From Carboxylicivirga sediminis (lineage in GTDB: Bacteria; Bacteroidota; Bacteroidia; Bacteroidales; Marinilabiliaceae): a DNA stretch of 64,000 bases. Location of the stretch: NCBI RefSeq assembly GCF_018156225.1, contig NZ_JAGTAR010000007.1, positions 1 through 64,000 on the forward strand, given 5' to 3'. Every line of letters begins with the position of its first letter. Positions within the stretch are counted from its first letter, which is position 1. Both the position numbers and the translations under genes were made by a program. Below the pieces are notes generated by a model, which saw nothing but the letters and a program-made list of their open reading frames with translations, did not search any database and was not told the origin of the DNA. Shown in pieces: positions 1 to 8,120 of the stretch.

Positions 1-54
1 TAGCGAGCTATGGTGAACAGATATGACGATGAAAATGAATATTTATAAGTGAAA

Positions 55-165
55 CTCTAAGCTTTTCCTTAAATAATCGATTTACTGCTTTAAATCTCAT
101 CACCGTAGCTCGCTACGCTTCTGAAATTCGCATTGTAAATCAGTTATTTAAGAAACTTTGAGCTC
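55..165. repeat. Imperfect long palindrome
   Basis: The outer arms (about 55-85 and 136-165) are near reverse complements: CTTAAATAATCGATTTAC on the left against GTAAATCAGTTATTTAAG on the right. The centre at 105-116 is the near-palindrome GTAGCTCGCTAC. The first ten bases of the window (TAGCGAGCTA) repeat the centre motif, so another degenerate copy may start before the window. It could be a MITE-like remnant or a structured leader. No gene is seen in 1-222. Confidence 0.5.
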
Positions 166-222
166 TGTAATTCTAATCGAACTCAGGTTTATACGAATCA
201 ACTTAAGCATAGATTATAGTCC

Positions 223-1062
223 ATGCCCAATACACATTTGCTAAACAGACCATTTAACCTGTTAATGTCCGTCAGGTCCAGATTATTTTTTGTAGCATTT
301 ATTATTATCTACCTGGTGCTGTTTCTCAATATTTATAAACCCTATAACCTTGAAACGTGGTATGTCTTTTCGAATAACAAGCAGGTATTTGAATTCGGAT
401 TATTAGGGCTTATTGGGGGATTATATTTCTGTTTTTCGCAGCTTTTATTACCCAAATTAATAAAGTTCAGAGTTAGCAAAGTGTGGCATTTTGCACTATG
501 GACTTTAACTGAGCTTGCTCTGCTGACTCTTTTACTCACAGTACTATATGATGATATAAGAAGTTTCTGGCAGTTTGTTGCTGAATACACCTCCAATTTA
601 AAGTACATAGGGTTGACATTGCTTCCGCCATATTGCTTTTTGTTAATACTATTGTCGTGGTATCAAAAACAACAAGCAATTAATGAGTTCCGGTAAAAAT
701 CTAAACATCATAAAGTTGCCAATACGCTGGTTCAGTTTCCTGATGAAAATGGGAATGTAAAGTTGTCCATACAGTTAAGTGATATCCTTTATCTGGTTTC
801 AATGGATAATTATGTGGAGATATATTATCAGATCGAAGGAGAGCAAGTTCGCAAAGAACTTTTGCGCAATTCACTTAAAAATCTGGAAGAACCCTTGCAG
901 CAATTACCCATCAGGCGATGTCATCGTTCTTATATGATTAATACCAGTAAGGTCACCATCATTAAAAGACTTGAAAAAAAGCAGGTGGCCATGCTTAAGG
1001 GAATTCAGGAACCTATTCCGATATCTAAAACCTACCACAGCCACTTTGAGTCATTTTTGTAA
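223..1062 (+). pseudogene. LytTR-family regulator with membrane domain, interrupted by in-frame stop
   Basis: The first part (223-696) encodes about four hydrophobic segments, as in Bacteroidota LytTR regulators with a membrane-embedded sensor. A TAA at 694-696 then interrupts the frame. The same frame continues without a shift through a linker (PDENGNVKLSIQ) into a LytTR DNA-binding domain with typical motifs (YLVSMDNYVEIYY, LRNSLKNLEE, RCHRSYMIN, PIPISKTYHSH). Because the two halves share a frame and the linker is conserved, one nonsense mutation explains the break. A TTG at 763 could restart the DNA-binding part alone. It lies just outside the left end of the island, so it is chromosomal. 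Sequencing error or stop readthrough cannot be excluded. Confidence 0.75.
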
Positions 1063-1078
1063 GTGAAGATAATACGGA

Positions 1079-1234
1079 TTGCCACTTAAGCTGTTGGGTG
1101 TGGCCATCATCGTATTCCTGGTGGTGACACAGCAAGAGTTTTTAACGGGTATTCAATCCATTCTTATTTCCATAGGGGCCATACTCACCTTTGCATTGCG
1201 TTTCTTTAATTTTTCTTTAAAGAGCGGAAGCTGA
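1079..1234 (+). other. Possible 51-residue membrane peptide or gene remnant
   Basis: A short frame from a TTG codon encodes two hydrophobic stretches (about residues 5-16 and 22-42) separated by a polar TQQEF turn, ending in a basic tail and TGA. I do not recognise it. There is no clear ribosome binding site and stops lie just upstream in frame, so it may be the decayed C-terminus of a membrane protein rather than a working gene. Confidence 0.25.
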
Positions 1235-1299
1235 TAGGTGTGTGTTAATAATACCTAGTGGATCTCTTAATGCAGATTCCCTCTTTTATGTGTTTTATG

Positions 1300-1320
1300 A
1301 TCTACTTTCCGATACAGAAA
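1300..1320. repeat. Left attachment site (attL)
   Basis: This is the distal copy of the 21-bp core that forms the mnmE 3' end at 30432-30452. It is read here without the gene body, as expected for the far junction of a recombinase-inserted island. Confidence 0.85.
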
Positions 1321-1387
1321 GTAAACAGTATTGATAATTAATGCATTACGAGGGATGAGGGACAAATTGGGGACGGGAAAGTTGAAA

Positions 1388-1449
1388 GAAAGTTGTAAAA
1401 GATACTACCAGAAACTTCATCCGTGTCAATTTCGCCGGTTATTTCGCCT
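1388..1449 (-). pseudogene. Diverged relic of the mnmE 3' end inside the left junction
   Basis: On the minus strand this stretch reads GEITGEIDTDEVSGSIFYNF, which aligns with the MnmE C-terminus GEITGQINTDEVLGNIFKNF encoded at 30458-30511. Similarity stops upstream of GEITG and before the final CIGK. Between this relic and attL (1321-1387) lies a short stretch with AGGGACAAAT and GGGGAC, also present beside the recombinase at 30303-30325. It looks like the remains of another element's right end from an earlier integration at the same site. The rest of 1450-1604 shows only a small palindrome. Confidence 0.7.
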
Positions 1450-1563
1450 TTAACAAATTTAAAAAATATACCCATACATATTTCCTTTGTTTGCAACTAG
1501 GTGATAAAGTAAAATAAGGTTGCTGGCTCCATCAATGTAAATTTGTCCATTCAGGAAATTAAT

Positions 1564-1581
1564 ATTGCTCGTACAAGCAAT
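1564..1581. repeat. Palindrome downstream of the WYL regulator gene
   Basis: ATTGCTCGTACAAGCAAT can form a six-base-pair stem (ATTGCT/AGCAAT). TTAATATTGC occurs on both sides of the loop. It lies about 25 bases past the end of the defence operon on the minus strand and may help end transcription, but no long T-run follows. Confidence 0.3.
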
Positions 1582-1604
1582 TTAATATTGCACGGTATTG
1601 TTGG

Positions 1605-2501
1605 TTAATATCTGTGTTCAATTTTTTCATTCAAATAATCCTTTAAAGCTTGTGGGTATATTACTTCGATTTCATCTGGTAATCCCAATACAAAACGACC
1701 AACGCCAATGAAGTTACCTACATCAGTTGTAAGAATGTATTTGTGGTCATCAGATTCTTTGATATACTTTTCGCTTAAAGGAAATTCTTCAATTAGTAGG
1801 TTATAAGCCAACATAGATAGTTTTAATTGTATAGCAATTGGCTCAAAGCTTTGCATCCGAAAAATATCGGTTATGCCTTTATGATGCTTTGGTTTATACT
1901 CCCAACAAGTATCAGTTAGAACCACTTCTTTTATCCGTGCTGTTTTAAAAATCTTATTACTTTGGTCTTCTGTATCATAACACCAAACGCCCATATAATT
2001 CACAGTAAAATCAATAGGCTCAACCAATCTGTCACGGATATTATTGCTATGACCTGATTTGTATTCTTTAAGAACAACTTGCTTTTGTTGCTTTATTGCC
2101 TGAATTATATTGAAAATATTATCGGTTTCTTCTTTTCTTGATATGGCATGAATAACCCGGTCAAAATCATACAGGCTATAAAGCTTCTTTGCAAGCTTAT
2201 CCTTTAATTCCGAACCATCTTCGATAGAATGAATAGCCTTACCCAAAATAAATGCTTCTTCTTCGGTAAAGTGAAGTAACTGACTTATATCTTTTGCAGA
2301 GGATTCTTCTTTATTGATTTTGAAAAAGCCATTTCTATTCTCAATCACAAAACCAACTTGTTTAAATGTATCAAAATAACGATATACCGTTCTTGGAGAA
2401 ACATCAAAGCGTTCAGATATTTCCTGAATGGTTCTGCCATACTTACAATCAAGCATTAACAGAATCTCCAACATTTTTTGAAACTTCGCTTGTTCTGCCA
2501 T
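1605..2501 (-). CDS. WYL-domain transcriptional regulator
   Basis: The 298-residue protein starts with a DeoR-like helix-turn-helix (about residues 8-62; TIQEISERFDVSPRTVYRYF). The middle, about 130-215, fits a WYL sensor domain (VEPIDFTVNYMGVWCYD), and the C-terminal part resembles WYL-associated domains. Such regulators (BrxR and CapW types are studied examples) commonly repress phage-defence genes until a ligand, probably a nucleic-acid product, releases them. It is the last gene of the minus-strand run, 11 bases after the 713-residue gene, so it is probably co-transcribed with the helicase module it may control. The ligand and operators are unknown. Confidence 0.85.
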   Translation of the reverse strand: MAEQAKFQKMLEILLMLDCKYGRTIQEISERFDVSPRTVYRYFDTFKQVGFVIENRNGFFKINKEESSAKDISQLLHFTEEEAFILGKAIHSIEDGSELKDKLAKKLYSLYDFDRVIHAISRKEETDNIFNIIQAIKQQKQVVLKEYKSGHSNNIRDRLVEPIDFTVNYMGVWCYDTEDQSNKIFKTARIKEVVLTDTCWEYKPKHHKGITDIFRMQSFEPIAIQLKLSMLAYNLLIEEFPLSEKYIKESDDHKYILTTDVGNFIGVGRFVLGLPDEIEVIYPQALKDYLNEKIEHRY

Positions 2502-2512
2502 ATATAGTTCTT

Positions 2513-4654
2513 TTAATTACCTTGATGATTTATTACCTTGTTGATTTTAAGATATTCTCTGATATATTTAAATGGAAAAGGTAGAACCGTTAAACCCTCA
2601 TGCTTTACAAAGTCAACGTTCATAGTTTCAATTAGCTCATTGAAAAGTACCGGAGAACCCTCAATAGGCAAAGCTTTTCTGATATTACAATAATTATTGA
2701 AGGATGCTTTTATTCCTTTGCTTTTATCTCCAACAAAGTATTCAACACCTTCGCTATTTGTTCTATGGACAATATCAATATTGGAACTAAAAAGCTCGTA
2801 TTTCTTTTCTTTACCTCGCAGAAAATTTCTTAGAATAATCCCTTTTTCCTCAAGTAAAACCTCATTTAGAAGTTCTTTTGCAAGATTAGGTTTGCTAAAT
2901 TTCAATCCTAGAGCTACTTCACGATTAATGATTGGTTCAGCTAATAAATTTAATTGATTTATAATATCATCAAGTACTTTACTCGATTCAGGTTCGTTTT
3001 TCTTCCACTCGTTAAGTATTTGAATTAGCTCATTTTTATCAAGCTCAAAATCTTCTGTCTCTTTAGCTAAAGCATTACCTACCTTTTTGAATGCCGGAAT
3101 AGCTCTAGTGTTAGTTAAACCAATAAGGTTGATGAATCCATCTTTTGTTTTTATTATTCCTTCCGGAGAGAAGTTTCCTTTTGTGTAAGGAGGTTCAAAA
3201 TACTTTTTATACTGCTCGTATTGAGACGCAACGAAAAGGTCGCTTAAATCCAAAACATCGAATTGAAGATTCCCATCAGGTGAAATTTTCAGAAAACCTA
3301 TCTGCTCAACATCTTTTGTGTCATCTTTCCATCCGAAAATCCAATCATTCTTATAGCCAGCAGACTTCCAATCTGTAATTGAAATTCTGTTGTTTAAAAT
3401 ATCATCCTTAATTACAATTTCTTTGAGAATATTCTTTATTGTTGCAAGAGCCGTGTTATTCTTTTTTTGCAGCCTTTTTTGGGTTTTCTCATCATGCTCA
3501 TTTATTTCCTTTTGTAAATAAAATTCAAATTGATTGGAAAAGTCTTGGAGTGTAATATGATGTGTTGCAATTTTTTTAGAAAAAAATTTGCCTACCGCTA
3601 AATATTGGTCAACATCCCCATCCTGGTTATCTTTATTATTAATCAGCCTAATACATAATTCACCGTCTTTAGGATTACCTTTTGTTTTTATAGTAATTTG
3701 TAACTGTTCTTTAAGAAAAACACTAAACCTTTTGCTAAAATTGCTGGAATCATTATTTAAAACTTCATCAACTAAAACAATTCTTTTTTCCTTAAATAAT
3801 TGGCTTATCCTTTCTTCCTTAAAGGCTGAATTAGTCTGTTTAAACTCAAGCCATTGAGCATTCGTCCATGAATCGAATTTAATATCAATATAATCTTTTA
3901 AATCAGTTGAGATTTTTGATAATAAGTAATGCCATGCACCGGCTTTTGAACTAAGAAATTTATCCCAAGATTTAAAATCAATTAATGGAATAGTATTTTT
4001 TTTAGCTCCTTTAACTTGTCGCATTATAAATACATCTTCATCCTTTTGATTTTCATCAGGGAGTTTCCGTTTTAAAGAGTAGTTTGTACTATTGAAATAA
4101 TAGCGAGGCAATTCGTGATATACTTTCTCTTTAATATTCATCCATTTCCTATTGGTAATAGATGTGAAAGTCGCAACAGAATCTTTTAGTATAAAGTCCT
4201 TTGTTACCTTGAACTGAAGTGTAGGTATTTGCCAAATGGTTTTCCCTTTTTTCTTAAACCAGCTCGGATGAGAATAATAAAACTTTCCTGAGAGGTTGTT
4301 GAAGCTGAATAACTTTGACTTGTTACTTGTAAGACTATTGATTAGAAGTTGAACCAAGTAATGTGGCTCAATTCTTTCAGGAGAGATAATCTCAGCACTT
4401 AATGAATCATGCTCTCTAATAATCTGCTCCACAATATTTACAGCTTCATCCTCAGTTACATTCATCATCGTATAAAACGAAGGTTCGTTTTCGTGAACTA
4501 TTGATTTAACGACTGGCTGTTTGACCAAGGCATCTAAATAAAGAGCGTTCCAATATCTTTTTTCACTGGATTTTATTTTGATGAAACTAAATGAACAATT
4601 TATTGCATCAAAATAAAATTTGACTGTTATTTTATTCGTATCAACTTTATGCAT
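2513..4654 (-). CDS. Large orphan protein of the helicase-nuclease defence module
   Basis: The 713-residue soluble protein has no motif I can assign. It is rich in aromatic and charged residues, begins with a beta-rich stretch (KFYFDAINCSFSFIKIK), has a coiled stretch near residues 380-420, and a central segment (about 480-540) with SPDGNLQFDVLDLSD and TKDGFINLIGL. Its start overlaps the end of the SF2 helicase gene by 8 bases and its end lies 11 bases before the WYL regulator. Strict coupling suggests a partner or specificity subunit of the two helicase-nucleases. I considered Argonaute-like folds but see no convincing catalytic set. Function unknown. Confidence 0.8.
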   Translation of the reverse strand: MHKVDTNKITVKFYFDAINCSFSFIKIKSSEKRYWNALYLDALVKQPVVKSIVHENEPSFYTMMNVTEDEAVNIVEQIIREHDSLSAEIISPERIEPHYLVQLLINSLTSNKSKLFSFNNLSGKFYYSHPSWFKKKGKTIWQIPTLQFKVTKDFILKDSVATFTSITNRKWMNIKEKVYHELPRYYFNSTNYSLKRKLPDENQKDEDVFIMRQVKGAKKNTIPLIDFKSWDKFLSSKAGAWHYLLSKISTDLKDYIDIKFDSWTNAQWLEFKQTNSAFKEERISQLFKEKRIVLVDEVLNNDSSNFSKRFSVFLKEQLQITIKTKGNPKDGELCIRLINNKDNQDGDVDQYLAVGKFFSKKIATHHITLQDFSNQFEFYLQKEINEHDEKTQKRLQKKNNTALATIKNILKEIVIKDDILNNRISITDWKSAGYKNDWIFGWKDDTKDVEQIGFLKISPDGNLQFDVLDLSDLFVASQYEQYKKYFEPPYTKGNFSPEGIIKTKDGFINLIGLTNTRAIPAFKKVGNALAKETEDFELDKNELIQILNEWKKNEPESSKVLDDIINQLNLLAEPIINREVALGLKFSKPNLAKELLNEVLLEEKGIILRNFLRGKEKKYELFSSNIDIVHRTNSEGVEYFVGDKSKGIKASFNNYCNIRKALPIEGSPVLFNELIETMNVDFVKHEGLTVLPFPFKYIREYLKINKVINHQGN

Positions 4655-7600
4655 TTATTACCTTGTTAATGAAGTTAAACGCCTCTAAAATCGGCTCACT
4701 AGATTCCAAATCAAATATTGCAGGAATCTCAATAATCCTATCGTCAATAGACTGCCTGAATACTGGTTTCTTACTCGATGCAATATTTATAATAAGAACT
4801 TTCTCAGCCGCTATTTTTTGCATCTTGTTATTGATATGCTCTAATATCTCATTTCGGTTCTCCCTTTCAAAAGCATCGTTCCATAGCTTAAAATCTATGT
4901 ATATGCCATTCTTTGTTTTAGCATCAAATTGTTCTAATTCCTCTCCATCGAGTTCTTGTAACAAAGCTTTTGGACAGTAGCATTTAATTAAATGCCATCC
5001 GATGACTTCTCCCAAGGCTCCTTTGTAAATATTGTTGTATAACACTGGTGTAAGAATATATTGGCCTTCTTTGAAATTAGTTGCAAAACCTTGTCGTTTA
5101 AACAGCTCAAATAGAGCTTTATTTTCTAAAAAAGACGGGAGGTGGCAATTGAAAGGAGATATATTTGCATTTTCGTCATTTGTAAATACAATATCTACAT
5201 GTTTGTAGTCCTGTTCCTGAGTGTAGTTGATATACTTATAATCACTTGGCAACTCCACATAATAGTCTTTCAACTTTACCGGAACAGCATCCGTTTCGTT
5301 AAATGTCGGGTGGGTTAATACAAAACGTCTAAGCTGCGCCCAACGCTCTTTGCGTTGCTCATTAAAAAGATATTTTAATTGTTGGTGGATATGATTATAA
5401 GCTCTTTGATTATTGTATTCACCTATTCCTTTTAATTCAGAGGTGTAATCTGTTTCATTTAACCCATTGCTGGCTTTCTTTACAAGTCCCTCAAACTCTT
5501 TTGTTAGAAGCTTATTGTGCAAATAGCTTTTTTGCAGATATTGAATATTCTCATCACTACTGTATATGTGAATGAGAGGGTTCTTTTGATTACATCTAGC
5601 CATTCTACCAATAGCCTGATTCAAAATTCGGGTTGCATTGTTTGATACATCAGGAAGACTGTATAGGTTATTCTCCGCTTTATCGAAAAAACCATGAGCC
5701 TTATATTCTGCTCCTGATAGCTTAGTAAATCCCTTTTTTATTTCATGCTTCAATTGCAGGTTACTTACCTGACCTTTTTGAGCAAGTGATTCCAATTGGA
5801 AAATACGTTCAACTACCTCTGTTTCTTTAACTTTTTGATTATTCACATTGACAATAAGGTAAGTTGGCTTGTCTACATAAATGGCATCAAAATCCTTTTC
5901 GTTTTCTTTATTAGCAAAATCATTAATCTTTACAAGGTTAATACCTTTAGGTGCCGGATATTGAAGATTCTGACCAGCCCCAACAGTTCTATATGTAGAA
6001 ATAACGAAAAGCTTAAAACCATTGGTTAGGGTAGATTGTATGTGAGTCTTTTTGCTATCAAAATCTGTACTATCTACAACGAAAATAGCATTTGAGGCAT
6101 CACCTTCTTTGTAATCTTCTTTATTGCCAAATAGTTCAATAATATGTTTTGCATACTCTTCAAACAAATCTATTCTAAAGTCCTTTTTCTTATTATCAGG
6201 CAGAGCCATACCTAGTGCTAAGAAGGATTTTATGTGTTCATTAACAACAAACTCTTTAAAGGCTTTGAAGTACCTAATATACCTGTCTATAACATGTTTT
6301 TTGGAGCTGCCTTTCTTTATTTCATTTAAGTAGTAGTTTGCTAATTCTGTTTCCTGGTCGAAAATATCAAGAAGCTCTTTTTCGTGATTCTTCACACCAA
6401 TAAAATCGACATTAATTTGAACCTGGCTGTATCCTTTAGTATTTGAATTGAATTGATTTTCAATGTCTTTAAGTTCTTCACTTTCCAATTGACGATACTT
6501 AACTCCTAATCGTTTTCTCAGGAAGTTTAAGTCATAATTCCCAACAACAGTTTGACTATCGGCAGTAGCTGAAATAGCTATTACATTGGCTTTATTTGCA
6601 ATGTTTAGCAGAAATTTTTCAGGAGTGTTTTCGTATTGGTACTGATAAATTTTAGACTTTAAATCATGGTCGTCACTATCAAAGAAATCGTAATACCTAA
6701 AGCCATTCATGTAAAAGTTTAAGTCCGCAATTTCTTCCTGGCTTTCAGTTTTAGAGAAATTACCGTCATTACTTAATATGGAATCAATAAGGTAATTTCG
6801 CCATTCAACAGGCAGATTAAACAAGTCTAACGTGGTGTGTAACGCACTTTCAATTGGAAATTCGTCATTATTCGGGCTTTGTTGTTTTTTTAACTGCTGA
6901 TAGTTGGATGCAATAAAAAATATTCCTTTTCGGAAATAGTAAAGGAATCCTTTTAATTGATTTATTAAACCTAAGACATTTCCATTTTCCTCAATTGGTT
7001 CTTTCTGAAAATGAATCTCATTAAGCATCCGTTCATCAGAGAATGATAGCCGTGCATAATTCTTCCCTTCACTTAAAATTGTATGAAACTCATCATCTTG
7101 AAACAGAAAGCTTCTAACTCTGTCTGGATTAACCGTTTTAAATGGTACAGTAATATTAAAGCGGTCATTTATTTTATTTACCTTTTCAGTAAAGGAACTG
7201 AATATATCAGATATTTTGGGGACATTTTTTTTTGCTTCCCTTAGCTTAATCCTGTCGTTTGATTCTTGGACAATATCCGTTGGAACTTGTAATGTTGATA
7301 AGCTTGAATACAGATGGGTAAACAGACCAATTAAATCAACCTTTTTGGAATAGCCATTTTCAATGATTTGATTTAGAATATGTGATTTTGTGGCATCAAA
7401 TTCATCTATAAATACAATTGCATCTTCCGTAATCTTATCATCCCAAAAATAATATGAAGGTCTTACGATAGTAGTGTTCTTTAAAAAGAACTTATCTACA
7501 CTCAAGAAAAAAATGCGCTTTTTTGAAGATAAAATCGGAGGGTAAAGCTCAATTAGCCAGGGGTGGTTTTTCTGTATGTAAGTAATTTTCTTCGATTCCG

Positions 7601-8102
7601 TTAAGTCGGTTTTGATGGCTTTTTTAAACTCATCATTTAACCAATCAGTTATAGCCCTGCGAAACTTAGGTTCATGAGTTTTACGAATGTCATCCTTGGC
7701 TTTCTCAATTAATTGCTTGGTAAACGCATCTTTGTTTTTTTGCTCGTCAAATCCTTGAACTAAAGTAATGCTATTGTGCAAAGCTTTATATTCAGGCATA
7801 TCAGTAATAAAGTGCGGGCAATATGTGTTTAGCAATGTTCCAATTATTGTATCAGCATTGGAATCTAAAGCAATAACATGCTTTTCAAAGTCGTTTCCTT
7901 TGCCAGCAGCTTCAAACTTAGTTTTCAATTCCGGAAGAGGAAGGTTCTTTTTTAAGTTAGTTATGAAGAAAATCTTACGGTTTTCTTTATAGTTCTTTAA
8001 AATGTACTCTAATACGTGGTACGTTTTTCCAATTCCTGTAGGCAATGGAAAAACGAAAAGACCATTCTGATGCTGGCAATATTTTTTTAGTATTTTCTGC
8101 AT
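4647..8102 (-). CDS. SF2 DEAD-like helicase with C-terminal PD-(D/E)xK nuclease domain
   Basis: The 1151-residue protein has a Walker A motif (PTGIGKT, 21-27), a Walker B box (VFIDEFDA, 230-237), a motif III-like AISATAD in the middle and a motif VI-like QAIGRMAR near 860, so it should be an ATP-driven SF2 translocase. The last 120 residues hold a likely nuclease core: E1032 in GALGE, D1060 and the D1070-F-K1072 triad in IYIDFKLW, followed by the strand KVLIINI. It begins 18 bases after the SF1 helicase gene and overlaps the 713-residue gene by 8 bases. The nuclease call is from motif spacing only; the helicase call is firm. Confidence 0.85.
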   Translation of the reverse strand: MQKILKKYCQHQNGLFVFPLPTGIGKTYHVLEYILKNYKENRKIFFITNLKKNLPLPELKTKFEAAGKGNDFEKHVIALDSNADTIIGTLLNTYCPHFITDMPEYKALHNSITLVQGFDEQKNKDAFTKQLIEKAKDDIRKTHEPKFRRAITDWLNDEFKKAIKTDLTESKKITYIQKNHPWLIELYPPILSSKKRIFFLSVDKFFLKNTTIVRPSYYFWDDKITEDAIVFIDEFDATKSHILNQIIENGYSKKVDLIGLFTHLYSSLSTLQVPTDIVQESNDRIKLREAKKNVPKISDIFSSFTEKVNKINDRFNITVPFKTVNPDRVRSFLFQDDEFHTILSEGKNYARLSFSDERMLNEIHFQKEPIEENGNVLGLINQLKGFLYYFRKGIFFIASNYQQLKKQQSPNNDEFPIESALHTTLDLFNLPVEWRNYLIDSILSNDGNFSKTESQEEIADLNFYMNGFRYYDFFDSDDHDLKSKIYQYQYENTPEKFLLNIANKANVIAISATADSQTVVGNYDLNFLRKRLGVKYRQLESEELKDIENQFNSNTKGYSQVQINVDFIGVKNHEKELLDIFDQETELANYYLNEIKKGSSKKHVIDRYIRYFKAFKEFVVNEHIKSFLALGMALPDNKKKDFRIDLFEEYAKHIIELFGNKEDYKEGDASNAIFVVDSTDFDSKKTHIQSTLTNGFKLFVISTYRTVGAGQNLQYPAPKGINLVKINDFANKENEKDFDAIYVDKPTYLIVNVNNQKVKETEVVERIFQLESLAQKGQVSNLQLKHEIKKGFTKLSGAEYKAHGFFDKAENNLYSLPDVSNNATRILNQAIGRMARCNQKNPLIHIYSSDENIQYLQKSYLHNKLLTKEFEGLVKKASNGLNETDYTSELKGIGEYNNQRAYNHIHQQLKYLFNEQRKERWAQLRRFVLTHPTFNETDAVPVKLKDYYVELPSDYKYINYTQEQDYKHVDIVFTNDENANISPFNCHLPSFLENKALFELFKRQGFATNFKEGQYILTPVLYNNIYKGALGEVIGWHLIKCYCPKALLQELDGEELEQFDAKTKNGIYIDFKLWNDAFERENRNEILEHINNKMQKIAAEKVLIINIASSKKPVFRQSIDDRIIEIPAIFDLESSEPILEAFNFINKVINA

Positions 8103-8120
8103 TAGATATTTCTACAAAAG

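Noticed and set aside
1-16. Simple inverted pair of 1-16 with 100-115
   Set aside because: The match exists, but 105-116 is itself nearly palindromic and is the centre of the longer 55-165 palindrome, so a repeated centre motif explains it better.
2513-4654. Argonaute-like (PIWI) identity for the 713-residue protein
   Set aside because: A KDG-like segment and the length are suggestive, but the catalytic Asp/Glu pattern and other PIWI landmarks are not visible.
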